Assembly (NCBI GenBank): GCA_000752995.2
Contig: LM994634.1
Coordinates: 519,925-583,924 of the forward strand
Direction of reading: 5' to 3'
DNA length: 64,000 bases
Origin: Haemophilus massiliensis
GTDB taxonomy: Bacteria; Pseudomonadota; Gammaproteobacteria; Enterobacterales; Pasteurellaceae
The notes under the pieces are model-generated. The model saw only the letters and a list, made by a program, of their open reading frames with translations. It did not search any database and was not told the DNA's origin. Each line of letters opens with the position of its first letter. Position 1 is the first letter of the stretch. Of this stretch, positions 31,778 through 40,899 are shown piece by piece. The position numbers were made by a program, and so were the translations under genes.

Positions 31778-32710
31778 ATGACAACTCAATCCCAAACTCA
31801 AATCCAGAACGGTCATTTAGACTGGCTTGAAGCCGAATCCATTCATATTATCCGCGAAGTGGTGGCGGAATGTGAAAATCCGGCTTTGCTGTTTTCCGGC
31901 GGTAAGGATTCCGTTGTGCTGCTTGCCTTGGCACGCAAAGCTTTTCAGTTGGGCAAGCGGACGGTGCAATTGCCGTTTCCGCTGGTACATATCGATACCG
32001 GACATAATTATCCGGAGGTGATTCGATTTCGCGACGAGCAGGTGGCGCAGCTTAATGCTCGCTTGGTCGTCGGTCATGTGGAAGATTCAATTGCCCGCGG
32101 CACGGTGGTACTGCGTAAAGAAACCGACAGTCGTAATGCGGCGCAGGCGGTGACATTGCTGGAAACTATCGCCGAAAACGGCTTTGACGCTTTAATGGGC
32201 GGTGCGCGACGTGATGAAGAAAAAGCGCGCGCCAAGGAACGGATTTTCTCCTTCCGCGATGAATTCGGTCAATGGGATCCGAAAGCCCAGCGTCCTGAAC
32301 TGTGGTCTTTATATAACGCCAAACTGCACAAAGGCGAGAATATGCGAGTGTTCCCGATTTCCAACTGGACGGAACTGGATATTTGGCAATATATCGCGCG
32401 CGAAAATCTGGCGTTGCCGCCGATTTATTACAGCCACAAGCGCGAAGTGGTGCGGCGTAAAGGATTATTGGTGCCGGTGACCACGTTAACCCCGAAAGCG
32501 GCAAACGAGCAAAGTGAAATACTGAATGTGCGTTTTCGCACTGTTGGCGATATCAGCTGCACCTGCCCCGTCGCCAGTACGGCGAAAAATGCACTGGAAA
32601 TTATTCAAGAAACCGCCGTTGCCGATATTTCCGAACGCAGTGCCACGCGGCTGGACGATCAAGCCAGTGAAGCGGCAATGGAAAAACGTAAAAAAGAAGG
32701 CTATTTCTAA
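31778..32710 (+). CDS. cysD: Sulfate adenylyltransferase small subunit CysD
   Basis: The ATP-pyrophosphatase-type subunit of ATP sulfurylase, making APS from sulfate. The PP-loop SGGKDS lies near residue 41, followed by the HIDTGHNYPEVI and GARRDEEKARAKERIFSFRD segments. The frame is open from 31739, but the ATG at 31778 (MTTQSQTQ) follows an AAGGA site and gives about 310 aa, close to the family length. It acts with CysN, encoded downstream. Confidence 0.96.
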   Translation: MTTQSQTQIQNGHLDWLEAESIHIIREVVAECENPALLFSGGKDSVVLLALARKAFQLGKRTVQLPFPLVHIDTGHNYPEVIRFRDEQVAQLNARLVVGHVEDSIARGTVVLRKETDSRNAAQAVTLLETIAENGFDALMGGARRDEEKARAKERIFSFRDEFGQWDPKAQRPELWSLYNAKLHKGENMRVFPISNWTELDIWQYIARENLALPPIYYSHKREVVRRKGLLVPVTTLTPKAANEQSEILNVRFRTVGDISCTCPVASTAKNALEIIQETAVADISERSATRLDDQASEAAMEKRKKEGYF

Positions 32711-32830
32711 TCAAAAACCGACCGCACTTTTGTGGGCGGCAGGTTTTCCGCTTCCGCCGTTCGCATTGCAGGCGGCGGGATTGCGCAGTTAACTGAAATG
32801 AAAACAGAATAACAATAAAAGGACAGCATC

Positions 32831-34123
32831 ATGGCACAACAACTTACTCCCTTACGATTTATCACCGCCGGCAGCGTCGATGACGGCAAAAGCACCCTGA
32901 TCGGACGCCTGCTGTATGACAGCAAAGCGTTGCTGAGCGACCAGCTTAATGTGCTTAATCAGGCGAAAAACAAAGGCAGCCAAGAAGCGATTGATTTTTC
33001 CTTGTTAACCGACGGGTTGGAGGCGGAGCGCGAACAGGGCATCACCATTGATGTGGCATACCGCTATTTTTCCACGGCAAAACGCAAATTTATTATTGCC
33101 GATACGCCGGGGCATGAGCAATACACGCGCAATATGGTTACCGGCGCATCGACAGCTTCGGCGGCGATTGTGCTGGTGGACGCCTCGCAGCTTGATTTTT
33201 CCCGCGAACCGCTGGAATTACTGGCGCAAACCAAGCGACATTCCGCCGTCTTAAGCCATTTGAATTGCCCGCATATTATCGTGGCGGTGAACAAAATGGA
33301 TCTGCTTAATTATAACCAAGAAAAATTCAATGCGATTAAACAGAGCTACACGCATTTGGCGCAGCAGCTGGGGCTGCAAAAGGTGTATTTTGTGCCGGTT
33401 TCCGCCTTGTTGGGCGACAATCTGGTGTATAAAAGCGACAACACGCCGTGGTATCAGGGCGAACCGTTATTGAGCATTCTGGAAAATTTGCCCGCGGTCA
33501 ACGACGGCGATATTCAAAGTGACGATTTTTATTTTCCGGTGCAGCTGGTGATTCGTCAGGACGCCGATAAGCAGGATGATTTCCGCGGTTATCAAGGGCG
33601 CATTGAGGCGGGTGATGTGCATGTCGGGCAGAAGATTCGCATTGAGCCGTCCGCCTTGACGGCAACAGTGATTGAAATTATTGCGCCGAACGGCGAAGTA
33701 AAACAGGCAAAACGCGGAGATGTGATTACGCTGCGTTTGGATAAGGACATTGATATTTCTCGCGGCGATGTATTTGTGGCGGAACATTCGACGTTGCGCC
33801 CGAGCAAACAAGTGCATGCGACACTGTGCTGGTTTGATGCGCGGGGACTAAATCCGGCGCGTAAATATCTGCTCAAACACGGTACGCAAACGGTGTTTGC
33901 GCGGGTCAGCGAAGTGGAGCAGGTGCTGGATATTAAAACGCTGTCCAATGCCAGCGGCGAAGAACAGATTAACATGAACGACATCGCGCAAGTGCGTTTA
34001 AGTTTACAAAAACCGATTGTGGCGACGACCTACGACGCAAATGCCGCCGGTGGCGCCTTTATTTTGATTGATGAAGCCACCTATCACACCGTTGCGGCGG
34101 GCATGATTTTAGGATTGGAATAA
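32831..34123 (+). CDS. cysN: Sulfate adenylyltransferase GTPase subunit CysN
   Basis: An EF-Tu-like GTPase that drives APS formation by CysD. G1 GSVDDGKST, G3 DTPGHEQYTRNM and G4 NKMD are present, with beta-barrel domains after about residue 230. The 430 aa are shorter than E. coli CysN and there is no fused C-terminal APS kinase (CysC) domain. An uptake signal lies in the 120-bp gap after cysD. This agrees with a pathway that stops at APS. Confidence 0.95.
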   Translation: MAQQLTPLRFITAGSVDDGKSTLIGRLLYDSKALLSDQLNVLNQAKNKGSQEAIDFSLLTDGLEAEREQGITIDVAYRYFSTAKRKFIIADTPGHEQYTRNMVTGASTASAAIVLVDASQLDFSREPLELLAQTKRHSAVLSHLNCPHIIVAVNKMDLLNYNQEKFNAIKQSYTHLAQQLGLQKVYFVPVSALLGDNLVYKSDNTPWYQGEPLLSILENLPAVNDGDIQSDDFYFPVQLVIRQDADKQDDFRGYQGRIEAGDVHVGQKIRIEPSALTATVIEIIAPNGEVKQAKRGDVITLRLDKDIDISRGDVFVAEHSTLRPSKQVHATLCWFDARGLNPARKYLLKHGTQTVFARVSEVEQVLDIKTLSNASGEEQINMNDIAQVRLSLQKPIVATTYDANAAGGAFILIDEATYHTVAAGMILGLE

Positions 34124-34245
34124 AAATAGCGTAAAAACGTACCGCACTTTTTCATATATTATGATGCCGGCGGTGCGCAAGATTTGTCTCGATAAGTGCT
34201 GTGCGCTTGTCGATAAATAATATGACTTTAACTGTGGGACAAACA

Positions 34246-36039
34246 ATGACAAACACAACACATAATTTCCCTCTTAATGCCGAAACTGCCGCCTTGCTTG
34301 ACGGGCTGGATAACCTGCAATTAGCTTGGCTTTCCGGTTATTGCTGGGCGAAAGCAAGAGGTGAGAGCGGGGCGGTCGAGGGCATTTCCGCCGTCGCGCC
34401 GGCTGCGGCTGCCGCGCCGTTGGCAGTGACCGTACTGTCGATTTCGCAAACCGGTAACGCCAAAGGAGTCGCCGCACAATTGGCGGAGCGCTTACAGCAG
34501 GAAAATATTGCGGTGACACTGGTGTCTGCCAAGGATTATAAAGCGAAAAAGATCGCCGACGAGCAGCTGTTATTATTGGTGACCTCTACGCAAGGCGAGG
34601 GCGAGCCGCCGGAAGAGGGCGTAGTGTTATACAAGCTCCTGCATGGTAAAAAAGCGCCGAAACTGGATCATCTTGACTTTGCTGTGCTGGGGCTGGGTGA
34701 TACCTCCTACCCGAATTTCTGTCAGGCTGGGAAAGATTTTGATCAGCGCTTGGCGGAATTAGGCGCGAAACGCTTGTTGGAGCGCATCGATGCGGATCTG
34801 GATTTCAGCACCACCGCGACGCAATGGATCGAGCATGTTGTGGCAGCGGTTAAACAAAAAACGGCTGCTACGCCGACGGCGCGGACAAGTGCGGTTAGTT
34901 CATCGCAAGAAAAGACTGCGGAGAACCGTTATAACAAAGAAAACCCCTATGTTGCCACCTTGTTGACCAATCAGAAAATCACTGCCCGCCAATCAGAAAA
35001 AGACGTGCATCATTTGGAATTTGATCTGACCGATTCCGGTCTGACCTATCAGCCCGGCGATGCGCTCGGTGTGTGGTTCGATAATGATCCGGCGCTGGTC
35101 GAGGAAATATTGAACGCGCTGGATTTAAGTGGGGAAGAAAGCGTGCAGACAGCAGGAAAAACGCTACCGATTCGCACCGCACTTTTATCCCATTTTGAAC
35201 TGACGCAGAACACGCCGGTGTTTATGAAAGCCTATGCCGAATTAGCCGGCAGTCAGATACTGAATGAGTTGGTGGCGAAAACAGACCGATTAACCGAATA
35301 TGTGCAACATACGCCGCCGGTGGATGTGTTGCATGATTTCCCGGCAAAATTGAGCGCCGAACAGTTTGTGTCGCTGTTGCGTCCATTGGCGCCACGTTTG
35401 TATTCCATTTCTTCCGCCGCGGCGGAAGTGGGCGAAGAGGTTCATTTAAGCGTTGGAGTCGTGCGCTTTGAACATAACGGTAATGCCCGCGCCGGTGCCG
35501 CATCAAGTTACCTTGCCGATCGGGTGGAGGAAGATGGACAAGTGCGGGTGTTTGTGGAACGCAACGACAATTTCCGCCTGCCGACAGACAGCGCTAAGCC
35601 GATTATTATGATTGGTTCCGGCACCGGCATTGCGCCGTTTCGCGCCTTTGTTCAACAGCGCGCCGCCGATCAGGCAGAAGGGCAAAACTGGCTGATTTTC
35701 GGTAATCAGCATTTTACTCAAGATTTCCTGTACCAGACTGAATGGCAGCAGTTTGCCAAAGACGGATTTTTGCACCGATGCGATTTTGCTTGGTCAAGAG
35801 ATCAGGAAGAAAAAATCTATGTGCAGGATAAAATTCGTGAAAAAGCCACCGCACTTTGGCAATGGTTACAGGACGGCGCCTACCTTTATGTATGCGGCGA
35901 TGCCGCCAGAATGGCGAAAGACGTGGAAACCGCGCTGCTGGATGTGATTGTGCAACAGGGCGGATTAAGCCCTGAAGATGCGGAAGACTATTTAACCGAG
36001 TTGCGTGAAGCGCGGCGTTATCAGCGGGACGTGTATTAA
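34246..36039 (+). CDS. cysJ: NADPH-sulfite reductase flavoprotein CysJ
   Basis: The diflavin electron-transfer subunit of sulfite reductase. An N-terminal flavodoxin domain binds FMN (SISQTGNAKGVA, STQGEGEPPEEG, LGLGDTSYPNFC; about residues 65-200), followed by an FAD domain (RLYSISSA, GAASSYLAD) and an NADPH domain (GSGTGIAPFRAF, YVCGDAARMAKDV), ending in RRYQRDVY. The ATG at 34246 is preferred over upstream ATG/GTG codons: it gives 597 aa, very near E. coli CysJ, and starts like the family. It lies 66 bp before cysI. Confidence 0.95.
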   Translation: MTNTTHNFPLNAETAALLDGLDNLQLAWLSGYCWAKARGESGAVEGISAVAPAAAAAPLAVTVLSISQTGNAKGVAAQLAERLQQENIAVTLVSAKDYKAKKIADEQLLLLVTSTQGEGEPPEEGVVLYKLLHGKKAPKLDHLDFAVLGLGDTSYPNFCQAGKDFDQRLAELGAKRLLERIDADLDFSTTATQWIEHVVAAVKQKTAATPTARTSAVSSSQEKTAENRYNKENPYVATLLTNQKITARQSEKDVHHLEFDLTDSGLTYQPGDALGVWFDNDPALVEEILNALDLSGEESVQTAGKTLPIRTALLSHFELTQNTPVFMKAYAELAGSQILNELVAKTDRLTEYVQHTPPVDVLHDFPAKLSAEQFVSLLRPLAPRLYSISSAAAEVGEEVHLSVGVVRFEHNGNARAGAASSYLADRVEEDGQVRVFVERNDNFRLPTDSAKPIIMIGSGTGIAPFRAFVQQRAADQAEGQNWLIFGNQHFTQDFLYQTEWQQFAKDGFLHRCDFAWSRDQEEKIYVQDKIREKATALWQWLQDGAYLYVCGDAARMAKDVETALLDVIVQQGGLSPEDAEDYLTELREARRYQRDVY

Positions 36040-36105
36040 AATCCATTTTTCGGGCGAGCGGACAGCTTCGTCCTCGATCAGTATTATAATCGGAGTGAAT
36101 AAGTA

Positions 36106-37878
36106 ATGAGTAAAGACAACCAAACCCCAAAACCGGATTGGCAGGATAAACCGCTGTCCGACAATGAACGTTTGAAATCACAGAGTAATTTTCTGCGCGG
36201 GACCATTTTAGATGATTTGCAGGATCCGTTAACCGGCGGATTTAGAGGCGATAATTTCCAGCTGATCCGTTTCCACGGCATGTACGAACAAGATGATCGC
36301 GATATCCGGGCGGAACGGCTGGAAGAAAAGCTGGAGCCGCTGAAATTTATGCTGTTGCGCTGTCGCTTGCCGGGCGGAATTATTCAGCCGTATCAATGGA
36401 TTGAAATAGACAAATTTGCCCGCGAGCATACTTATTACCAATCTATCCGCCTGACTAATCGACAAACTTTCCAGTATCACGGCGTACCGAAAGGGCAATT
36501 GCAGCCGATGCACCGCTTGCTGCACAGTATCGGGCTGGACAGTATCGCCACAGCAGCGGATATGAACCGCAATGTGTTATGTACTTCAAATCCGATTGAA
36601 TCGGAATTACACCAGCAAGCATACGAATTTGCCAAAAAAATCTCCGAACATTTATTGCCGCGCTCGCGCGGTTATTTGGATGTGTGGATTGACGGCAAAA
36701 AAATTGAAAGCTCGGACGATCTGTTTAAACCGGAAGAGGAACCGATCTTAGGTAAAACCTTTTTACCGCGTAAGTTCAAAACTGCGGTGGCAATTCCGCC
36801 GTTAAACGACGTGGATGTGTACGGCAATGATATGAATTTTATCGCTATACAGGATGAAAACGGGCAATTGTGTGGATTTAACGTGCTGGTGGGCGGCGGG
36901 CTTTCTTTTGAGCACGGTAATACCAAAACCTATCCGAACATATCCCTTGAATTGGGTTATGTACCGTTGGATAAAACCTTGGCGGCAGCCGAAGCGGTGG
37001 TGACCACTCAGCGTGATTTCGGCAATCGCAGCGACCGCAAAAACGCGCGCACCCGTTATACCATTCAGAATATGACGCTGGAAGGCTTCCGCACCGAAGT
37101 GGAAAAACGTATGGGCATCAAATTCGAATCGACTCGTCCGTTTAAATTTACCGAGCGCGGCGACCGTATCGGCTGGGTACACGGTATTGATAAAAAGTGG
37201 CATCTAACCTGTTTTATCGAAAGCGGGCGTATTACCGATCAGCCGGGTAAACCGTTAATGAGCGGCATGCTGGAGCTGGCAAAAGTGCATAAAGGTGACT
37301 TCCGTATTACCGCCAACCAGAATATTATCATCGCGAATGTGGCGGAAGAGGATAAAGCGCAAATTGAAGCGATTGCCAGACAATACGGTTTGAGCCGTTC
37401 GGATGTAACCAAGCAACGCGAATATTCCATGTCCTGCGTATCCTTCCCGACTTGCCCGCTGGCAATGGCGGAAGCCGAGCGGATTCTGCCGGATTTTGTC
37501 ACCGAACTGGATAAATTGATGGCAAAACATCAGCTTTCCGATGATTATATTATTACCCGCATTACCGGTTGTCCAAACGGCTGCGGTCGTGCCATGTTAT
37601 CTGAAATAGGTTTGGTCGGAAAAGCCATCGGTCGCTATAACCTGCATATCGGCGGTGATCGCGAGGGCGTACGCATTCCACGGCTGTACCGCGAGAACAT
37701 TACCTTGCCCGAAATCATTAATGAACTTGACGGCTTAATCGGACGTTGGGCAACTGAACGGGAAGTAAACGAAGCGTTCGGTGATTTTGTGATCCGCAGC
37801 GGCATTATCAAACCGGTGGTTAATTCTCCGGTGGATTTCTGGGATGCCGCACTTATCCCAACTAAAACCGCTGAATAA
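36106..37878 (+). CDS. cysI: Sulfite reductase hemoprotein CysI
   Basis: Reduces sulfite to sulfide using siroheme and a 4Fe-4S cluster. The cluster and siroheme cysteines are visible as two pairs, [11 protein letters not shown] and TGCPNGCGR, in the C-terminal half (about residues 443-494). The N-terminal repeat has [11 protein letters not shown]. The 590-aa length is near that of E. coli CysI. It ends the cys cluster; a uptake signal but no strong terminator follows. Sulfate permease genes are not in the window. Confidence 0.96.
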   Translation: MSKDNQTPKPDWQDKPLSDNERLKSQSNFLRGTILDDLQDPLTGGFRGDNFQLIRFHGMYEQDDRDIRAERLEEKLEPLKFMLLRCRLPGGIIQPYQWIEIDKFAREHTYYQSIRLTNRQTFQYHGVPKGQLQPMHRLLHSIGLDSIATAADMNRNVLCTSNPIESELHQQAYEFAKKISEHLLPRSRGYLDVWIDGKKIESSDDLFKPEEEPILGKTFLPRKFKTAVAIPPLNDVDVYGNDMNFIAIQDENGQLCGFNVLVGGGLSFEHGNTKTYPNISLELGYVPLDKTLAAAEAVVTTQRDFGNRSDRKNARTRYTIQNMTLEGFRTEVEKRMGIKFESTRPFKFTERGDRIGWVHGIDKKWHLTCFIESGRITDQPGKPLMSGMLELAKVHKGDFRITANQNIIIANVAEEDKAQIEAIARQYGLSRSDVTKQREYSMSCVSFPTCPLAMAEAERILPDFVTELDKLMAKHQLSDDYIITRITGCPNGCGRAMLSEIGLVGKAIGRYNLHIGGDREGVRIPRLYRENITLPEIINELDGLIGRWATEREVNEAFGDFVIRSGIIKPVVNSPVDFWDAALIPTKTAE

Positions 37879-38150
37879 AACGTCTAAAAAAACGACCGCA
37901 CTTTGATTCGCCCCAAAAGTTGGGTTAAATAAAACGGATTAACGTGCGGATTTTTATGACTAAACGCTACGTAATAACACGAAAAGTGCGCCATTATTTT
38001 CAGTTATTATGTCAGAGCATTGGCTTATCGCGATCAATGTTCTATGCTGTTAAGACACAAAGAGTAATTGATGAAAAAAGTTGCGAATTGCCGCAATGAC
38101 CACGCTTCTTAACACCTGGTCCGTCAAACACTAAGGTGTTGATGGAGCGG
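37879..38150. other. Intergenic segment with a possible gene remnant
   Basis: About 270 bp between cysI and an AraC-type gene. It holds an uptake signal near 37895 and, at 38071, an ATG opening a 13-codon frame (MKKVANC...). In the next frame the same stretch reads as a longer hydrophobic peptide (LRIAAMTTLLNTW...), compatible with a frameshifted signal-peptide remnant of a lost gene. No complete gene or strong hairpin is seen. Confidence 0.35.
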
Positions 38151-39020
38151 TTAGAGGATAAGTGCGGTTGATTTTCCAAGAAATTTTCCTTCTTTAAACC
38201 CTTGCGGTGTCATTCCTGTTTCACGTTTGAAAAATTTCACAAAATGAGTCGGTTCGTTAAAGCCAAGCTGTTCGCTGAGGGAGGCAATAGAAATGACGGC
38301 ATGTACCAATTGGCGTTTGGCTCCGAGAATAATCCGTTGATTGATAAGTGTTTTGGCGGTTTGTTTGCGAATTAAAGAACAAGCTCGGTTTAAGCTTTTT
38401 TCGCTACATGCCAATTTTTCTGCATATTGCTTCACTTGATGCCACTCGTAGAAATGGCGGTCAAGCAGTTGGCAAAATTTTTCAAACCGTGCCACTAAAC
38501 GAGGAGGATAAGGCAAGGTAGGCTTGATGTCTAAGCTCGCCAATCGCCACAATAATGCATAACATTGGTGGTGAATAAGTTGTTGTTGAACTGGCGAATA
38601 AGGTTTTTGACAATCTTGTTTGAGTTGCACAATGCCTTGCTTCATCGCATTGAAATCTGTTTCTGTCAGCTGGACATTAGCTTGGACTTGGGGGAATTGA
38701 TTCAATTCCGGAAGATAATTAATCATCATTACCCAACCTTCCCAGTTTTTATCCTTGCCAAAACTATGCGCTTGTCCTTTTTTCACCCACATTACCGTCC
38801 CTTTTTGACAAAAGTACGGCTCAAAGTCGAGCCATAATGTGCCGTTGCCTCCCGTATTCAAAATCACCATATCACATTGGTAGATGTAGGTTCGTTGTAT
38901 CATTTCATCGGAACAGCGTTGTCGTAAGTTGGCAACACTAAAAATTTCTACATTGTAGTCGTAATTTTTTCGAGGTTGGTAATTTAATGGTATGGTTTGT
39001 TTTTGTCTTAAATTTGCCAT
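38151..39020 (-). CDS. AraC-family transcriptional regulator
   Basis: The N-terminal half is a cupin-like sensor (WLDFEPYFCQKGTVMWVKKGQAHSF). The C-terminal 100 residues are a double helix-turn-helix AraC domain (KQYAEKLACSEKSLNRACSLI; IASLSEQLGFNEPTHFVKFFKRETGMTPQGFK). The ATG at 39020 (MANLRQKQ) is chosen; starts at 39062 or 39086 are possible but would nearly touch the divergent gene. An uptake signal encodes the last residues (Ser-Thr-Ala-Leu). It is divergent from the NTF2-fold gene, which it probably controls (inference). Its DNA looks more AT-rich than the flanking cys and nag genes. Confidence 0.82.
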   Translation of the reverse strand: MANLRQKQTIPLNYQPRKNYDYNVEIFSVANLRQRCSDEMIQRTYIYQCDMVILNTGGNGTLWLDFEPYFCQKGTVMWVKKGQAHSFGKDKNWEGWVMMINYLPELNQFPQVQANVQLTETDFNAMKQGIVQLKQDCQKPYSPVQQQLIHHQCYALLWRLASLDIKPTLPYPPRLVARFEKFCQLLDRHFYEWHQVKQYAEKLACSEKSLNRACSLIRKQTAKTLINQRIILGAKRQLVHAVISIASLSEQLGFNEPTHFVKFFKRETGMTPQGFKEGKFLGKSTALIL

Positions 39021-39100
39021 GATAATGGGGTATTTTCGCCTTTTTTGCTTTGATAATTGCATTATAATACCATCAAATTCATTCAAAGAACGAGGGAGTT

Positions 39101-39541
39101 ATGGGAGATTTTCAATACACGTCTGAACAAGCCCAATTAGCGGAACTGATTATTAAGTTAGAAAAACAAGCGTTAGATAAATGGTTTAAAGGCGATACAT
39201 CAGGGTATCGCGAATTGTGGTCAAAACAAAATTTCAGTTATTTTGATATTGCAAGCCCGGTACGGATTGATAGCTATGAAAAAATTTGTGAATTTTTAAA
39301 TGGTATTGAAGGCAATCTCTTTGCGAAAAATTATGATTTTTGCCATCCTCGCGTACAGTTTGCACCGGATTTGGCTATTTTAACTTATCAATTACATGCA
39401 GATACCAATCTTATTGATATGCACTATAACTGCATTGAAATTTATCAAAAAGAAGATGAAGGTTGGAAAGTGATCCATTCGACTTGGTCGGCCATTCGTC
39501 CGATGGATTGGGATTTCAGCAAGATAAAGGCCGAAGTGTAA
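39101..39541 (+). CDS. NTF2-fold (SnoaL/DUF4440-like) protein of unknown function
   Basis: A 146-aa soluble protein. The pattern of an N-terminal helix with a Trp-rich segment (QALDKWFKGDTSGYRELW), followed by beta strands ending in WKVIHSTWSAIRP, is that of small NTF2-fold proteins related to ketosteroid isomerase or to calcium/calmodulin kinase association domains. No catalytic residues can be assigned. The ribosome site GAGGGAG precedes the ATG. It is divergent from the AraC gene and followed 46 bp later by an MmcQ/YjbR gene. Confidence 0.7.
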   Translation: MGDFQYTSEQAQLAELIIKLEKQALDKWFKGDTSGYRELWSKQNFSYFDIASPVRIDSYEKICEFLNGIEGNLFAKNYDFCHPRVQFAPDLAILTYQLHADTNLIDMHYNCIEIYQKEDEGWKVIHSTWSAIRPMDWDFSKIKAEV

Positions 39542-39587
39542 CAATTCTGTATTGTAATCGCATTTTTTGCTAAATAAGGAGTTTTAA

Positions 39588-39947
39588 ATGACCCAAGCGC
39601 AACAAATCTTCGATTATGCCGCCTGCCAATACAGTACGCGACCTGAATACCTTTGGGCAAAATTTCCGGAATACGCCGTCTTGCGCCATAACAACGCCAA
39701 GGGGAAATGGTATGCTCTTATCGGAAAAATTGCTAAAGCAAAACTGGGCTTGCAAGGTGAAGGCGAGACGGATTTCATTAATTTGAAATGTCCACCTGAT
39801 ATGGTAAATATCTTACAGCAAGCCCCACATTTTCTGCCTGCCTACCATATGAATAAAATCCACTGGCTGACGATTGTGCTAGATCATGGCGTGGAAATAG
39901 ACGAAATCTTGAAACTGCTTGATTGGAGTTATGATTTAACGAAGTAA
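39588..39947 (+). CDS. MmcQ/YjbR family protein
   Basis: A 119-aa protein with the CyaY-like MmcQ/YjbR fold: the opening pattern PEYLWAKFPEYAVLRH, then KWYALIG, INLKCPPDMVNIL, PAYHMNKIHWLTIVLD and a final helix ILKLLDWSYDL. Members are thought to bind DNA or partner proteins, but no biochemical role is settled. It follows the NTF2-fold gene closely, with its own AAGGAG site, so the two probably share a transcript under the divergent AraC regulator. Confidence 0.82.
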   Translation: MTQAQQIFDYAACQYSTRPEYLWAKFPEYAVLRHNNAKGKWYALIGKIAKAKLGLQGEGETDFINLKCPPDMVNILQQAPHFLPAYHMNKIHWLTIVLDHGVEIDEILKLLDWSYDLTK

Positions 39948-40065
39948 AGATAGTTGTAGGTTGCATACCCGACACTAGCTTGTAGAATGGACTTCAGTTC
40001 AGCCTATAATTACTGCGAAAAACGACCGCACTTTTATGTGAGCGCCCTATTTTAAGGAGATAAAC

Positions 40066-40593
40066 ATGGCTACTTATTCCGATTTATTGATTGATACAGT
40101 AAACCGTGCTTATGAACGTTTTGTCCGCGCCTTTGATGGAATTAGTGTGGCGCAGGCAAATGCCTTTCCCGCGGCTGATAATGCGCCGCAAATCAAATCA
40201 ATGACCTGGCTAGCATGGCATACTGCCCGTGAGTTGGATTTTCAGATTGCCGCGTTAAACGGCACAATCCCGTTGTGGCACAGTCAGGCATGGGAAAACC
40301 GCTTCCCTTTTTTCATTACCGATAGCGAGCAGGACTGGCAACACACGCAAGAACAGGCAAAACGCATTCAAACTAACAGTACGGAGGCTGTACTCGACTA
40401 TCTAAAAGTCGCGACGAATGCGGCTACGGCCTATATCACCAAGCTGTGTGAGGCTGACCTTGATGACATCGTGGATGAAAACTGGACACCACCTGTTACG
40501 CGTGGCGTACGTTTGGTTTCTATTATTGATGATGCGGTAATGCACTCGGGGCAAGTGTTTTACGCCAGACGACTGTTGGGATTGACCGACTAA
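40066..40593 (+). CDS. DinB-like four-helix metalloprotein
   Basis: A 175-aa protein of the DinB/YfiT superfamily, four-helix bundles with a three-His metal site. WLAWHTARELDFQI and the late DDAVMHSGQVFYARRLLG supply two of the expected histidines in the right positions; the third is not certain. Some relatives are thiol-dependent (mycothiol or bacillithiol) transferases. Pasteurellaceae use glutathione, so the substrate is open. A AAGGAG site precedes the ATG; an uptake signal lies just upstream (about 40025). Confidence 0.75.
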   Translation: MATYSDLLIDTVNRAYERFVRAFDGISVAQANAFPAADNAPQIKSMTWLAWHTARELDFQIAALNGTIPLWHSQAWENRFPFFITDSEQDWQHTQEQAKRIQTNSTEAVLDYLKVATNAATAYITKLCEADLDDIVDENWTPPVTRGVRLVSIIDDAVMHSGQVFYARRLLGLTD

Positions 40594-40859
40594 TTAAAAC
40601 AAGTAAGTTGGATTGATAAATCTCGTGTTTTAGAATATCAATAGTTTTGTTAAGTATCAAGCCAAGCTGTGTTCGTTCGGTCAATACAAGCAGTGCTCTA
40701 TGAAAGCCATCGTTATCTGCCAAACCTGTATAACGATTTTATAGCGTATCAAACTTTATAGGATATCTTTAGGAGTAAGCCATAGAGTGATAGTGCGGTT
40801 GTCAGTGTTCACATACCCCTTGTGGGGTATGTGAATTCCTAGGGCCTTAAAAGTAGCCT
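40594..40859. other. Non-coding gap with a 10-bp palindrome
   Basis: No gene is supported here. A perfect inverted repeat CACATACCCC / GGGGTATGTG with a TTGT loop lies at 40810-40833; no T run follows, so it may be an operator, or an RNA hairpin at the end of the DinB-like transcript. An uptake-signal-like GTGCGGT occurs at about 40793. Confidence 0.5.
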
Positions 40860-40885
40860 AAAAAAACCGCACGTTTTACGTGCGG
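40860..40885 (-). terminator. Terminator of nagE
   Basis: An 8-bp stem CCGCACGT / ACGTGCGG with a 3-base loop. On the - strand it is followed by a run of T (A run at 40860-40866), 15 bases past the nagE stop. Confidence 0.92.
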
Positions 40886-40899
40886 ATTGCTATTTAAAT

